Source: LC029 sp036676475 | GTDB taxonomy: Bacteria; Bacillota; Bacilli; Aneurinibacillales; RAOX-1 | Length of the DNA: 64,000 nucleotides | Assembly (NCBI GenBank): GCA_036676475.1 | Contig: JAKFCU010000077.1 | Coordinates: forward strand, 157,048 to 221,047 | Direction: 5' to 3' | Shown: positions 25,766 to 34,488 of the stretch, one piece after another | How the letters are laid out: the number at the start of each line of letters is the position of its first letter | How positions within the stretch are numbered: position 1 is the stretch's first letter | Notes under the pieces: model-generated | Told to the model about the DNA's origin: nothing | Databases searched by the model: none | Seen by the model: the letters and a program-made list of their open reading frames with translations, nothing else | Program-made: the position numbers and the translations under genes

Positions 25766-27598
25766 TCAAGCCATCATATATTCCGCACCAAAAATACCAC
25801 GTTCTTTTTTTACTTTTCCTTCATCGACAAGATCCTCTAAAATATTGACAATACGATCCCTTGTCAGCGGCATACCAAGCTTAATCTGCCATTCCCCAAC
25901 ATCGATGTTTCCGGCTCCACAGGGGAGGAGCTTGCCATGCACAATCTTGTCCCAAAGCAAATTTTGTTCTTCTTGAAATTCCTGATCCAATTCATCAAAT
26001 GGATTGACCATATGGGGACTGCGGGTTTTTGAAACCCGAATGCGAACCAGAATGCTTCGCCCTGTTAAAGAGGATGAGATATAGGCGGTACCAGACGGTA
26101 AATAAGGCAATCGTCTCGTCTCTTCTACTGATAGGTCTGTTTCTTCTTTAATCGTTTCAATGTCGTTCGAGTTATTTGTCTTAAATACCAACTTGGTGGC
26201 AAGCTGAGCCTTGACCGTAGAGTCTAGAGAAGCAGGCCGTTGCGTGGCCAGAACGAGAAACACCCCATATTTTCTACCCTCTTGGGCAATCTCTTTGATG
26301 ATATCTCTGGTGGGGGAACGATCATCCCCTCCTGTGGGGGCAAAATTATGGGCTTCATCACAAACCACAATAAAAGGCGGGAACTTGGTATTCGGATTTC
26401 GTCCCTGCTGGATCGCATCCTTGTACTCTCTTCGTTTTTGGTAATAGCTCCGGGTCAAATAAGCAGCAAACAAGCGTAGCTGTTTAATCGGGCCGCGGAT
26501 CGTGATGACTTTGCGGGATAGCATCCCCTCCTCTACTTGTCTGGCATCGCCACGAACCAGTCCCGTTAAATCGAGCATGTTCAACCGGGAAAGAACCGCA
26601 TCTACTGGACCGATATGAGTAATTTTATCCTTCACGCTATTTAATAGCCTGCTGAGCTCTTTTCCGCGTTCCTCGGCCGTATTTAAGCTCTTTTCCTCTT
26701 CCATTGCCGTTTTCAGGTTATAAATCATATCGCGAAACCGCTCAAAGGTCATATTCCTCCGATGCAAGGTTTCTACTACATTTTCCTGAAGAGGACTTAA
26801 AAATGAGCCCAAGGAGTTTAGCAAACTCACCACATCCTGTGCCGTCAGTTCGGTAAAGTCAATCCCAACATCCTTACCTAACGTATATTGGTTAGTCCTT
26901 TTCCGAAAATCCTCACGAAAAGATTCCGGAAGTCCCTCGAAGGAAACATCGAAGGATAACTCAAAATGAGGATCGAAGATGATGGTAGGGACCTTTTTCT
27001 TAATCACTTCCTCCAACAAAACCCGCATGCCAAATGATTTCCCTGAACCGGAACCTCCAAAAATTCCGATATGCGGATATTCGTTCATGGCCCGATAATC
27101 GAAAATATAAGGCACCCCCTTTTGCTCCATCACTCCGATCCGTTGATCATAGAGCGGAGCAATATTTTGAAGCTCTTCCGGCAGCCTTTGCCCGATTTCT
27201 TCCGTTCCAACAATCACGCCAAGCGTGAGTCCTTCATGGGGATATTTACGAACCAACAGCTTTTCAACCTCAGCAAACTCAGGAACACGGACTTGTGATC
27301 CGCTGGATATCGGACAAGAAACCTGCTCAAGAAGGCGAATTTTCGCTACATGGATGACATCATCCTGGATGGAATACCCAGCTTCTTCTAAGCTAGAAAG
27401 AAAGGTTTGATCCAGCTTCATCCCACTATCGATTTCCAACGGGATAAAACGGTTATAGGACTGGGTTTGGATCACTTCTCCTTTCGGACATCCCAGCTCC
27501 TGATCTTCAATAATTAATATTTCATTCAAATGAAATGGCCGATCCTTCGATGCCGCATAGACCTCTTGCGGTGTCGTAATACCCACGATATGTATCAT
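25766..27598 (-). CDS. herA: HerA-like hexameric DNA translocase
   Basis: 610 aa. N-terminal beta-barrel (HAS-barrel-like) region about 1-110, then a RecA/FtsK-type core with Walker A GIFGGSGSGKS near 180, Walker B FIVVCDEAHNF near 408-418, and ATQRPASLDSTV; a winged-helix-like tail (LTRDRIVNILEDLVDEGKVKKERGIFG) ends the protein. HerA pumps double-stranded DNA into NurA during resection in thermophilic archaea; the same division of labour is likely here. 18 nt after nurA. Confidence 0.88.
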   Translation of the reverse strand: MIHIVGITTPQEVYAASKDRPFHLNEILIIEDQELGCPKGEVIQTQSYNRFIPLEIDSGMKLDQTFLSSLEEAGYSIQDDVIHVAKIRLLEQVSCPISSGSQVRVPEFAEVEKLLVRKYPHEGLTLGVIVGTEEIGQRLPEELQNIAPLYDQRIGVMEQKGVPYIFDYRAMNEYPHIGIFGGSGSGKSFGMRVLLEEVIKKKVPTIIFDPHFELSFDVSFEGLPESFREDFRKRTNQYTLGKDVGIDFTELTAQDVVSLLNSLGSFLSPLQENVVETLHRRNMTFERFRDMIYNLKTAMEEEKSLNTAEERGKELSRLLNSVKDKITHIGPVDAVLSRLNMLDLTGLVRGDARQVEEGMLSRKVITIRGPIKQLRLFAAYLTRSYYQKRREYKDAIQQGRNPNTKFPPFIVVCDEAHNFAPTGGDDRSPTRDIIKEIAQEGRKYGVFLVLATQRPASLDSTVKAQLATKLVFKTNNSNDIETIKEETDLSVEETRRLPYLPSGTAYISSSLTGRSILVRIRVSKTRSPHMVNPFDELDQEFQEEQNLLWDKIVHGKLLPCGAGNIDVGEWQIKLGMPLTRDRIVNILEDLVDEGKVKKERGIFGAEYMMA

Positions 27599-27616
27599 AT
27601 GGCTCCCCCTCTGCGG

Positions 27617-28618
27617 TTATATATCTCTTCTGCTGCGCTGGCTGACTAAAAACTTTTCCACCCATGCCGGAGGAAAGGTTTGACGAATAAGCGCTTCGGT
27701 TTCCCGATAAGTAAGCTTGATTTCATGATCCACTCGATCAATCCAAAAAGGCACCCCACGACTACCCTCAAGTGTGTTGGCAAATAAAAATCTAACGGCT
27801 GGCAGAAGAAATTCTTTCTGATCCATAAACATATCCACTCCCATGATAGAAGGGTGGTTGGATAACCGGGCAAAGCAGGTGTAATAACGTCCGCTAATCC
27901 CTTTATGCTTTAAGCTAACGTCCAACAGTAGAACCTCTCCCGGTTCCAAGACTCCAAATAGGAGCTGTCGATCAAAGGGAAGAAGCTTTCCCTTCAACAC
28001 ATCCTTCAAAGTGCGTGAGATAAAATTCGTTCCCACTTCTTCGATAATCCCCAAGGAGATCACATTTTTCTTACTCGCAATGGCTTCATACTCCTCCCAC
28101 AAAGGAAAAGCTTTGGATTCATAACGAACAAACCCTCCGTCAAACAGGAGAAGAGCGGGTTGCATTTCATGGAGTAGTTGTATGGCTGCCTCGACTTCCA
28201 GACGGGCCAATCTTTCATCCTTATACCGATGAAAAGCCTCCTCCTCGGTGCTGTTATACCTTTCCTGGTATTCTGCTATTTTCCGTTGATCTTTACGACT
28301 CATGGGCGAAACAGCGTCGCCAAGAAGAATCGTATCCCGCTGCATAGTCATAGCCCCGGCTTGAAGTAGTGAGATCATCCCTGGATAATTACCTCCGAAC
28401 TGATTGGATGAACCGTCCACCCCTGCCACTGTTCTCCCGTCGAGAAAGAGTGCCACTTCCTCTTTTTTCATCCGATCGATCAGGATGAATCGACCAATCC
28501 CTTCCTCTTGAATCAGTTGGCGGAGTCGTTCTTTGTCCATTCGTGAACCATCTTCCTCCACCCATTCCTCCCGCAAATACAACAGAGTCTGGCGAAGATC
28601 ATCCGATATCGCTAGCAT
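27617..28618 (-). CDS. nurA: NurA-domain 5'-3' nuclease
   Basis: 333 aa from the ATG at 28618 (GGGGGTG 5 nt before). The NurA catalytic patch begins VAGVDGSSNQF (metal-binding Asp near residue 68), with further acidic positions in LLLFDGGFVRYES and VDHEIKLTYRET. Partners with HerA for DNA-end resection. First gene of the six-gene operon. Confidence 0.85.
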   Translation of the reverse strand: MLAISDDLRQTLLYLREEWVEEDGSRMDKERLRQLIQEEGIGRFILIDRMKKEEVALFLDGRTVAGVDGSSNQFGGNYPGMISLLQAGAMTMQRDTILLGDAVSPMSRKDQRKIAEYQERYNSTEEEAFHRYKDERLARLEVEAAIQLLHEMQPALLLFDGGFVRYESKAFPLWEEYEAIASKKNVISLGIIEEVGTNFISRTLKDVLKGKLLPFDRQLLFGVLEPGEVLLLDVSLKHKGISGRYYTCFARLSNHPSIMGVDMFMDQKEFLLPAVRFLFANTLEGSRGVPFWIDRVDHEIKLTYRETEALIRQTFPPAWVEKFLVSQRSRRDI

Positions 28619-28671
28619 ACGAACACCCCCGAACACTTTAGTATTCCCAGTGTACCATATTGAAAAAGAAA

Positions 28672-28697
28672 ATCATCAGGAAAATACTCCTGATGAT
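28672..28697 (-). terminator. Terminator
   Basis: ATCATCAGGA/TCCTGATGAT stem followed on the minus strand by a T-rich tract, downstream of the Vsr-like gene. Confidence 0.65.
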
Positions 28698-28720
28698 GGC
28701 ACACAAGCTTTCAAATAAAG

Positions 28721-28762
28721 AAAAAAGCACATATTCTGCAGATCCTCAGAATATTTGCTTTT
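28721..28762. terminator. Second hairpin overlapping gene end
   Basis: AAAAGCAcATATTCTG pairs with CAGAATATtTGCTTTT across the last codons of the Vsr-like gene; A/T runs on both sides. Confidence 0.55.
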
Positions 28763-29153
28763 CCCGTAACAAACAATCTTCAATTTTCATAATGCAAGAA
28801 TGTGGACTTCCGTATATTTCCTTTGGCGTCAGATGAATCATGCTCCAACCTTTATCTTTTAGAAGCCTCGCTTTCTTCTTGCTTCTCACCCGCTCCAGAT
28901 CTGTGCTTTCCCAATCGTTCCAGCCGCACTCGATGGCAATTTTACTGTAGGGGAAGGCCAGATCTACCTCTAATTGATCTATCTTATATCTTACATCAGG
29001 ATAGAACCCCTCCATCCACAATACTCGGAATAAGTAACGTTGACAGGAGCGATTGCAGTTTACGAATTGCGGAGCCTTCAGCCGATGAGTTCCACAAAGC
29101 CAAATTAAAACCCAGCATGTAAAAACAATGATTCCTAACAGGGTTACAAACAT
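28746..29153 (-). CDS. Membrane-anchored Vsr/DUF559-like nuclease-fold protein
   Basis: 135 aa. One N-terminal transmembrane helix (2-22) then a restriction-endonuclease-like fold: QLEVDLAFPYSKIAIECGWNDW and ERVRSKKKARLLKDKGWSMIHLTP match the D...E core and the R-x-K-x2-L-x3-GW-x-V segment of Vsr/DUF559 proteins. The residue that would be the PD-(D/E)xK lysine is Cys (IECG), so catalysis is uncertain. The membrane anchor is unusual for such a protein. It lies upstream of nurA, 128 nt away. Confidence 0.65.
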   Translation of the reverse strand: MFVTLLGIIVFTCWVLIWLCGTHRLKAPQFVNCNRSCQRYLFRVLWMEGFYPDVRYKIDQLEVDLAFPYSKIAIECGWNDWESTDLERVRSKKKARLLKDKGWSMIHLTPKEIYGSPHSCIMKIEDCLLREKQIF

Positions 29154-29190
29154 ACAGGCTACACCTCAATCCTACTATGGCTGCTCTCCC

Positions 29191-29706
29191 TTAATCCTCT
29201 ATATTTCTTTTCTTTACCCTTAAGGATTCTTCTCGCTCCTGAATCACAGCGGAACGATCACGCAGAATATGGCGATGAATAAGTTGTTCATTCATATGGG
29301 TTCGAGCTTGCCAAACCCAGCCTCTCTTCGTGCATTCCCCAAGACATTCTTGTAGAAGTGCTTCGTCGGTGATGGGAAGATTCATATCTTCATAAGCGTC
29401 TCCATTTTCTAACGATGTTAAACGGTCCGATATGCTTAAGATTAACGCATCAAAATCAAGTCCTAGTTCCTCCGTAGAAGACTTTGTCATTCTGCGTGCT
29501 GCACTTTGCAGCATTTTCACAGCACCCAAACGATTCCCCCGGCGATGATGATAGAGACCCACAGCGATTTGAATGAGTGCAACCCATTGATCCTGGCGTA
29601 CAGGTTGAGTCTTCCAGTACTCCTCGAGGATCTCATGGCATTCAAAAAAGTCACGATCTCCATGGAAATGGATAAGATATTCCATATATTCTTTTGGATA
29701 GTTCAT
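29191..29706 (-). CDS. DUF309 family protein (YpuF-like)
   Basis: 171 aa; residues 5-70 carry the DUF309 landmarks FHGDRDFFECHEILEEYWK and ALIQIAVGLYHHRRGNRLGAVKML. Function of DUF309 is unknown; the His/Glu-rich helical bundle is conserved in Bacillales. GGGAGAGACG before ATG. Confidence 0.85.
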   Translation of the reverse strand: MNYPKEYMEYLIHFHGDRDFFECHEILEEYWKTQPVRQDQWVALIQIAVGLYHHRRGNRLGAVKMLQSAARRMTKSSTEELGLDFDALILSISDRLTSLENGDAYEDMNLPITDEALLQECLGECTKRGWVWQARTHMNEQLIHRHILRDRSAVIQEREESLRVKKRNIED

Positions 29707-29745
29707 CGTCTCTCCCTCATATTTGATATTTCATTTTAATAATAT

Positions 29746-29902
29746 TATAAGAAAGCTACTGGCTGTAGCCTAATGCGTATAATACTTGACTGATAAGTAT
29801 AAGAAAGCTACTGGCGCAGCCCGATGCGTATAATACTTTCTGATAAGTATAAGAAAGCTACTAGCACAGCCTGATGCGTATGATACTTTCTAAATAAGTA
29901 TA
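29746..29902 (+). repeat. Dispersed palindromic repeat, array of three
   Basis: Three head-to-tail copies (about 52 bp each) of the unit AAGAAAGCTACTGGC..GTAGCC, TTATGCGTATAATACTT, then TCCGATAAGTAT. Each unit contains a GCTAC...GTAGC hairpin and an ATACTT...AAGTAT hairpin. The whole 29707-29997 gap holds only this array. Confidence 0.85.
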
Positions 29903-29997
29903 ATGCAACTGACGCCAAAAAGGGGGTAAGACTATTCGGATTTTATCTGTAATCGCTGTCTCTTAGTTTCTTAAACTTCTTGAAAGGGGAAAACAAA

Positions 29998-30288
29998 GTG
30001 AATGTACAGGAACAAATGAATCCCCAATTTCCGTACAATAAGGATCACGTCCGAATCGAATGCCGCCAAGAAGAAGATCTTCATACCGTTTACATTTATA
30101 TCGAAAATCAGCTAGTAAACCGTAAGCTTTTCTTCTCTGAACAAGAGGCATCCAATCATCTCCATAACCTCGAGCTTGCCCTGCAGCTTGGCGCAACCTT
30201 TAATGAAAAAGGATATTGGGCTTTTGAAGTCCCCTTCCCGAAGAAGAAAGCATTACAGAATAAATACTACAGACTGTCAAAGGGATAG
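29998..30288 (+). CDS. Hypothetical protein
   Basis: 96 aa from the GTG at 29998 with AAAGGGG 9 nt upstream. Mixed fold, no cysteines or membrane segment; contains EEDLHTVYIYIENQLVNRKLFF and ends KYYRLSKG. Not recognised. Flanked on both sides by repeat arrays. Confidence 0.55.
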   Translation: MNVQEQMNPQFPYNKDHVRIECRQEEDLHTVYIYIENQLVNRKLFFSEQEASNHLHNLELALQLGATFNEKGYWAFEVPFPKKKALQNKYYRLSKG

Positions 30289-30391
30289 TGTAAGAAAAGC
30301 TACTCGCGTAGACTTATGCATATAATACTTTCCGATAAGTGTAAGAAAGCTACTCGCGTAGCCCTTTGCGTATAATACTTTCCGATAAGTG
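30288..30391 (+). repeat. Dispersed palindromic repeat, two copies
   Basis: Two copies with CTACTCGCGTAG at the first hairpin and ATACTTTCCGATAAGT at the second. Confidence 0.85.
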
Positions 30392-30396
30392 AGAAA

Positions 30397-30423
30397 GAGG
30401 AACCGGATAATAGCCGGTTCCTC
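30397..30423 (-). terminator. Terminator
   Basis: GAGGAACCGG/CCGGTTCCTC stem with 7-nt loop downstream of the CoA-transferase gene. Confidence 0.75.
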
Positions 30424-30436
30424 ACTTTTTCCTCCG

Positions 30437-31732
30437 TTAGACTAAAAAACCTAAACGTTTGGCCTCAAGGAAGAGCTCCTCTCGAAACCTAGGATGGGAA
30501 ATCCCAATTAAAGCCTTTGTACGCTCGGATATGCTCTTCCCTCTTAGGGTGGCTACACCATATTCCGTAACGATCCGATCGACGTCATTTTTGGACGTGG
30601 TGACAGCTGATCCTAAGGAGAGCTGAGGACGAATCCTTGAAATCGCTCCATTCTTCGTCGTAGAGTGCATGCAGATGAAACCCTTTCCATACTTGGAAAA
30701 ACGCGCTCCCCTTGCAAAATCCGATTGCCCACCACTGGAGCTATAATATCTTCCCCCTATGGTTTCCGATGCACATTGTCCAAAAAAGTCCACTTCCGTA
30801 GTAGCGTTTATGGAGATCATTTTATCTTCTTTAGCAATATTTCTTGGATCATTCACTTCATCCACAGCTAAAAATTCTACACCGGTATTCTCGTGGATAA
30901 AATCATAGAGGCGCTGCGTGCCTAAAGCAAAGGTGGTGACCACTTTACCAGGATTGGTATTCTTCGCTACGCCGTTTACAACTCCCCTTTCCACTAAGTC
31001 AATAACCCCATCTGAAAGCAGCTCTGTATGAATACCGAGATTCTTGTGATTGGTCAAGAAACCGATGACGGCATTCGGAATAGCACCGATTCCCGCTTGA
31101 ATTGTCGATTCATCCTCAATTTGTTCTGCAACAAAAGCAGCAATTTGGCGGTCAACCTCTGTAATTACTGCAGGCTGCACTTCATGAAGGGGATAGTCTA
31201 CTTCAATAAAGCCGGCAATTTGAGTAATATGAATCTGATTTGCACCAAAGGTTCTCGGCATTTGGTTGTTTACTTCCAGGAAAAAAGGCACCTTTCCAAT
31301 AAAGGTGGAAATATAATCGGCTTGTGTGCCAAAAGAAAAATAACCGTGTTCGTCCATCGGAGAAGCACAAGCCATAACGAGCGAAGTTTTGGTGGTTTCC
31401 TTTAAAATTCGTGGTACTTCATGAAAATGATTAGGAACTAAATCACATTTGCCTTCCAAAAAGGCTTTCCTCGAAGCACCGCTTAAAAAATAAGCGACAT
31501 GCTTTAAGTGACCATCAAATTTACCATAAATATATTGACGATCCCTCAAGGCATGCATTTGATGGATCCGAACATTCTCATATTCATGTGCGTGGGCTTC
31601 TAAACAATCTAATAATAGTCTTGGCTCCCCATTCGCTAAAGGCAGAATGATGTCATCCCCGTTCTGAATGAGAGACAGCACATCCTCAGGCCCCTTTTTT
31701 TTCGTATGCATCATTTCTGTAAAACTATTCAT
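30437..31732 (-). CDS. Acetyl-CoA hydrolase/transferase family CoA-transferase
   Basis: 431 aa from the ATG at 31732 (GGGGGAGAG upstream). Family landmarks: the N-terminal DDIILPLANGEP region, AGIGAIPNAVIGFL, HTELLSDGVIDLVERGVV and FLAVDEVNDPRNIAKEDKMISINATTEVD, with the expected catalytic Glu in the middle domain, and the C-terminal GGQSDFARGARFSKYGKGF. Likely moves CoA between acetate and a short acyl-CoA (4-hydroxybutyrate, butyrate or propionate); which one cannot be told. Monocistronic. Confidence 0.85.
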   Translation of the reverse strand: MNSFTEMMHTKKKGPEDVLSLIQNGDDIILPLANGEPRLLLDCLEAHAHEYENVRIHQMHALRDRQYIYGKFDGHLKHVAYFLSGASRKAFLEGKCDLVPNHFHEVPRILKETTKTSLVMACASPMDEHGYFSFGTQADYISTFIGKVPFFLEVNNQMPRTFGANQIHITQIAGFIEVDYPLHEVQPAVITEVDRQIAAFVAEQIEDESTIQAGIGAIPNAVIGFLTNHKNLGIHTELLSDGVIDLVERGVVNGVAKNTNPGKVVTTFALGTQRLYDFIHENTGVEFLAVDEVNDPRNIAKEDKMISINATTEVDFFGQCASETIGGRYYSSSGGQSDFARGARFSKYGKGFICMHSTTKNGAISRIRPQLSLGSAVTTSKNDVDRIVTEYGVATLRGKSISERTKALIGISHPRFREELFLEAKRLGFLV

Positions 31733-31962
31733 CTCTCTCTCCCCCAAAAAAATTCAGGAAAATAATTCCTCTTAAACTTCATCCTACCACATTAACCGAA
31801 TTTAAAAAGCGAAAATTATCTGAACAACACAAAAAATTAAGATCATACAGACAACTCTGCACAGTCTTACTTATTCTATTTTGAGGATATCAACTTGGTG
31901 TGTATTCATTTTTAAGAATAGCTTAGATTACCTAGGGATTGTATCACAATTACATCAATCGC

Positions 31963-32000
31963 AAAAAAAGAGTCGCCGCGACAAAAAGTCGAGCAACTCT
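31963..32000 (-). terminator. parC terminator
   Basis: Imperfect stem (AGAGTTGCTCGAC with GTCGCGGCGACTCT) followed by seven T on the minus strand. Confidence 0.6.
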
Positions 32001-32018
32001 ATCGAATCCTGCGCTTGC

Positions 32019-34487
32019 CTAGGAAATATGCGAATCATCCTCATTCCGCATTTCGATCGCGGGGATTGGAATCACCTTGACGACCTGCTCCCCTTTCTCC
32101 AGAGAGATCAAAGCCTTTCCTGTTCCTCCTTGTTCAGTAATATCCAGTTCAGCAAATTCAAGCTTGCCTTCCCTTCCCTTGTTCGTCACATACTGATTTG
32201 AGGCGATACTTTCTTCTTCCAAGCTGGCGAATATGATTCGGTGAGGATTCGTTTTTCTTCTTCGTAGAACAAGCAATCCCTTGCCACCTCTACCTTGAAG
32301 AATGAAATCCGAAACATATATCCGCTTACCTGTTCCGTCTGCCGTCAAAAAACTCACAACGCGTTCATCTTCATCCTTGGTTAAGAAGGCAGCCATGACA
32401 TGATCGGTTTCAGTTAATTTGATGGTCTTGAATCCAGCCGTATTACGTCCCATGGGATTAATTTCCTTGAGGGCAAAATGAATCGCTATTCCTTCTTCTG
32501 TGGCCATGAGTAGCTGATCGTTTTCGCTGCCTAAAAATACTTGAATAATTTTATCATCCGCTTTTATTTTTACCGCATTGATGGAACGTTTCCTTTGATT
32601 GGTACCATATTCCGATAAAGCTGTCTTTTTCACCATGCCCTTGGCTGAAATGAAATGGACGAATACTTCTTGACTAAAGTCTTCGATCGGGATGACTCCC
32701 ACAATTTTTTGCTCTTTACTTAAGGCAACCACATTAACCAGTGCTGTTCCAGGATCCTTCCATCGCGCATCTGGTATCTCATGGATTGGAACTTGGAAGT
32801 ACATGCCATCATTGGTAAATAGGAGCAGGGAATGGATGGTATTCACCCTCATGAAGTGACGAATCCGATCCCCTTCCTTTACACCTGCTGTCTCCAGCGT
32901 CCCTCCGGAACTCGTAAAAGATCGCATAGAGACACGTTTAATATATAAGTCTTCAGATAAGGTTACTATGACATCTTCCGCAGGAACCGTAACCGAAATA
33001 TCAACTGCAATCGCTTCAATTTCGTCCTCTATTACCGTTCTGCGATCATTGCCGTATTTATCTGCAATCTCTTTTAATTCCTTTTCAATCACTTTATTCA
33101 GCTTTTTCTCACTGGACAGGATGCCTTCCCATTCCGCTAGTTTTTTGTGAAGCTCTTGTTGTTCTTTTTCATATTTTTTTATATCAAGCCTGGTCAACTG
33201 GTGAAGTCGAATGTCTAGAATCGCTTCCGCTTGTTCATGGGTAAAGTCATATTTTTTGACTAAGTTTTCCCGGGCATCCTCACGTCCATCGGAATCCATG
33301 ATCGTATCAATCACTTCGCGCAGGATTGAAATCGCCTTGATAATCCCTTCCACAATGTGCAGGCGTTTTTGAGCCTTGTCGTAATCATGTTGGGTACGGC
33401 GAGTCACCACTTCTTTTTGATGGCGAATATAAGCTTGAAGAATTTCTTTGAGACCCATTTGTTTAGGATGAGTTTCTGAAATGACAAGCATATTAAAACT
33501 ATAGGATATTTGCAAGTCTGTTTTCTTGTATAGATAGTTGAGGATCCCTTCGATATCGGCATCCTTTCGTATTTCCAAGACAATCCGCAACCCCTCACGG
33601 TCTGTTTCATCCCGAACTTCAAGTAAACCATCAACATTTTTTTCGATAACCTCTTCATCGATCTGTTGAACGAGCGCTTTTTTCTTTACGGTATAGGGGA
33701 TTTCATCGATGACAACCAGCTGTCTTCCTTGCTTTCCCTTTTCCTGATGGGTCTTTGAACGAATGACGATCCGTCCTGATCCGGTGCGATAAGCTTTTTT
33801 AATTTCTGACTTCCCTTGAATAATGCCGCCGAGGGGAAGATCAGGTCCAGGAATATAGGTCATGAGTTGATCAAGAGAAATTTCCGGATTATTCAATAGC
33901 GCGATGGCACCCTGAATCACTTCCCTCAGATTGTGTGTCGGGATTTCAGTGGCAAATCCGATCGAAATTCCCGTCACTCCATTCACTAACAGGTTAGGAA
34001 ACCTAGAAGGCAGCACCGTAGGTTCTTTTGTGGTGTTATCATAGTTTGGAATAAAATCAACGGTATCCTTCTCAATATCCCTCAACATTTCCATCGAGAT
34101 ATCGGTTAACCGCGCTTCCGTATACCTCATCGCTGCCGCAGAATCCCCATCGACCGTACCCCAGTGTCCATGTCCGTCAATCAAGGGCTCACGCATCTTA
34201 TGTCCCTGTACAAGGTTCACCATCGTCTCATAGATGGAGGAATCCCCATGAGGATGATAGTTCCCCATAACATCCCCAACGGTCTTTGCTGATTTTCGAT
34301 ACGGTTTATCTGGCGTATTCCGTTCTTTATACATGGAATAGAGAACGCGTCGCTGAACGGGTTTTAACCCGTCCCGGACATCGGGGATGGCGCGAGACAG
34401 GATGATGTATCTGGCATAATCACTAAAGCGGGAGCGATAAACGTCCCGTACACTCATTTGCATATATTCCTGATCAAAAAGACTCAC
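32019..34487 (-). CDS. parC: DNA topoisomerase IV subunit A
   Basis: 822 aa from the GTG at 34487, just after the parE stop (TAATGTG), with GGAGGAG inside the parE end. Catalytic Tyr in AAMRYTEARL; quinolone-pocket segment GNYHPHGDSSIYETMV with Ser and Glu intact (wild-type look). The C-terminal beta-pinwheel from about 500 carries a GyrA-box-like QGRGGKG near 730 (canonical QRRGGKG), so it keeps some gyrase character; the adjoining ParE partner and overlap favour topoisomerase IV. Decatenates daughter chromosomes. Confidence 0.9.
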   Translation of the reverse strand: MSLFDQEYMQMSVRDVYRSRFSDYARYIILSRAIPDVRDGLKPVQRRVLYSMYKERNTPDKPYRKSAKTVGDVMGNYHPHGDSSIYETMVNLVQGHKMREPLIDGHGHWGTVDGDSAAAMRYTEARLTDISMEMLRDIEKDTVDFIPNYDNTTKEPTVLPSRFPNLLVNGVTGISIGFATEIPTHNLREVIQGAIALLNNPEISLDQLMTYIPGPDLPLGGIIQGKSEIKKAYRTGSGRIVIRSKTHQEKGKQGRQLVVIDEIPYTVKKKALVQQIDEEVIEKNVDGLLEVRDETDREGLRIVLEIRKDADIEGILNYLYKKTDLQISYSFNMLVISETHPKQMGLKEILQAYIRHQKEVVTRRTQHDYDKAQKRLHIVEGIIKAISILREVIDTIMDSDGREDARENLVKKYDFTHEQAEAILDIRLHQLTRLDIKKYEKEQQELHKKLAEWEGILSSEKKLNKVIEKELKEIADKYGNDRRTVIEDEIEAIAVDISVTVPAEDVIVTLSEDLYIKRVSMRSFTSSGGTLETAGVKEGDRIRHFMRVNTIHSLLLFTNDGMYFQVPIHEIPDARWKDPGTALVNVVALSKEQKIVGVIPIEDFSQEVFVHFISAKGMVKKTALSEYGTNQRKRSINAVKIKADDKIIQVFLGSENDQLLMATEEGIAIHFALKEINPMGRNTAGFKTIKLTETDHVMAAFLTKDEDERVVSFLTADGTGKRIYVSDFILQGRGGKGLLVLRRRKTNPHRIIFASLEEESIASNQYVTNKGREGKLEFAELDITEQGGTGKALISLEKGEQVVKVIPIPAIEMRNEDDSHIS

Positions 34488-34488
34488 A

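Noticed and set aside
28622..28637. Direct repeat CGAACAcccCCGAACAC as LexA site
   Set aside because: Direct rather than inverted repeat and overlaps the nurA ribosome site.
29746..30391. CRISPR array
   Set aside because: The repeats have no unique spacers between them; copies abut each other or are isolated.
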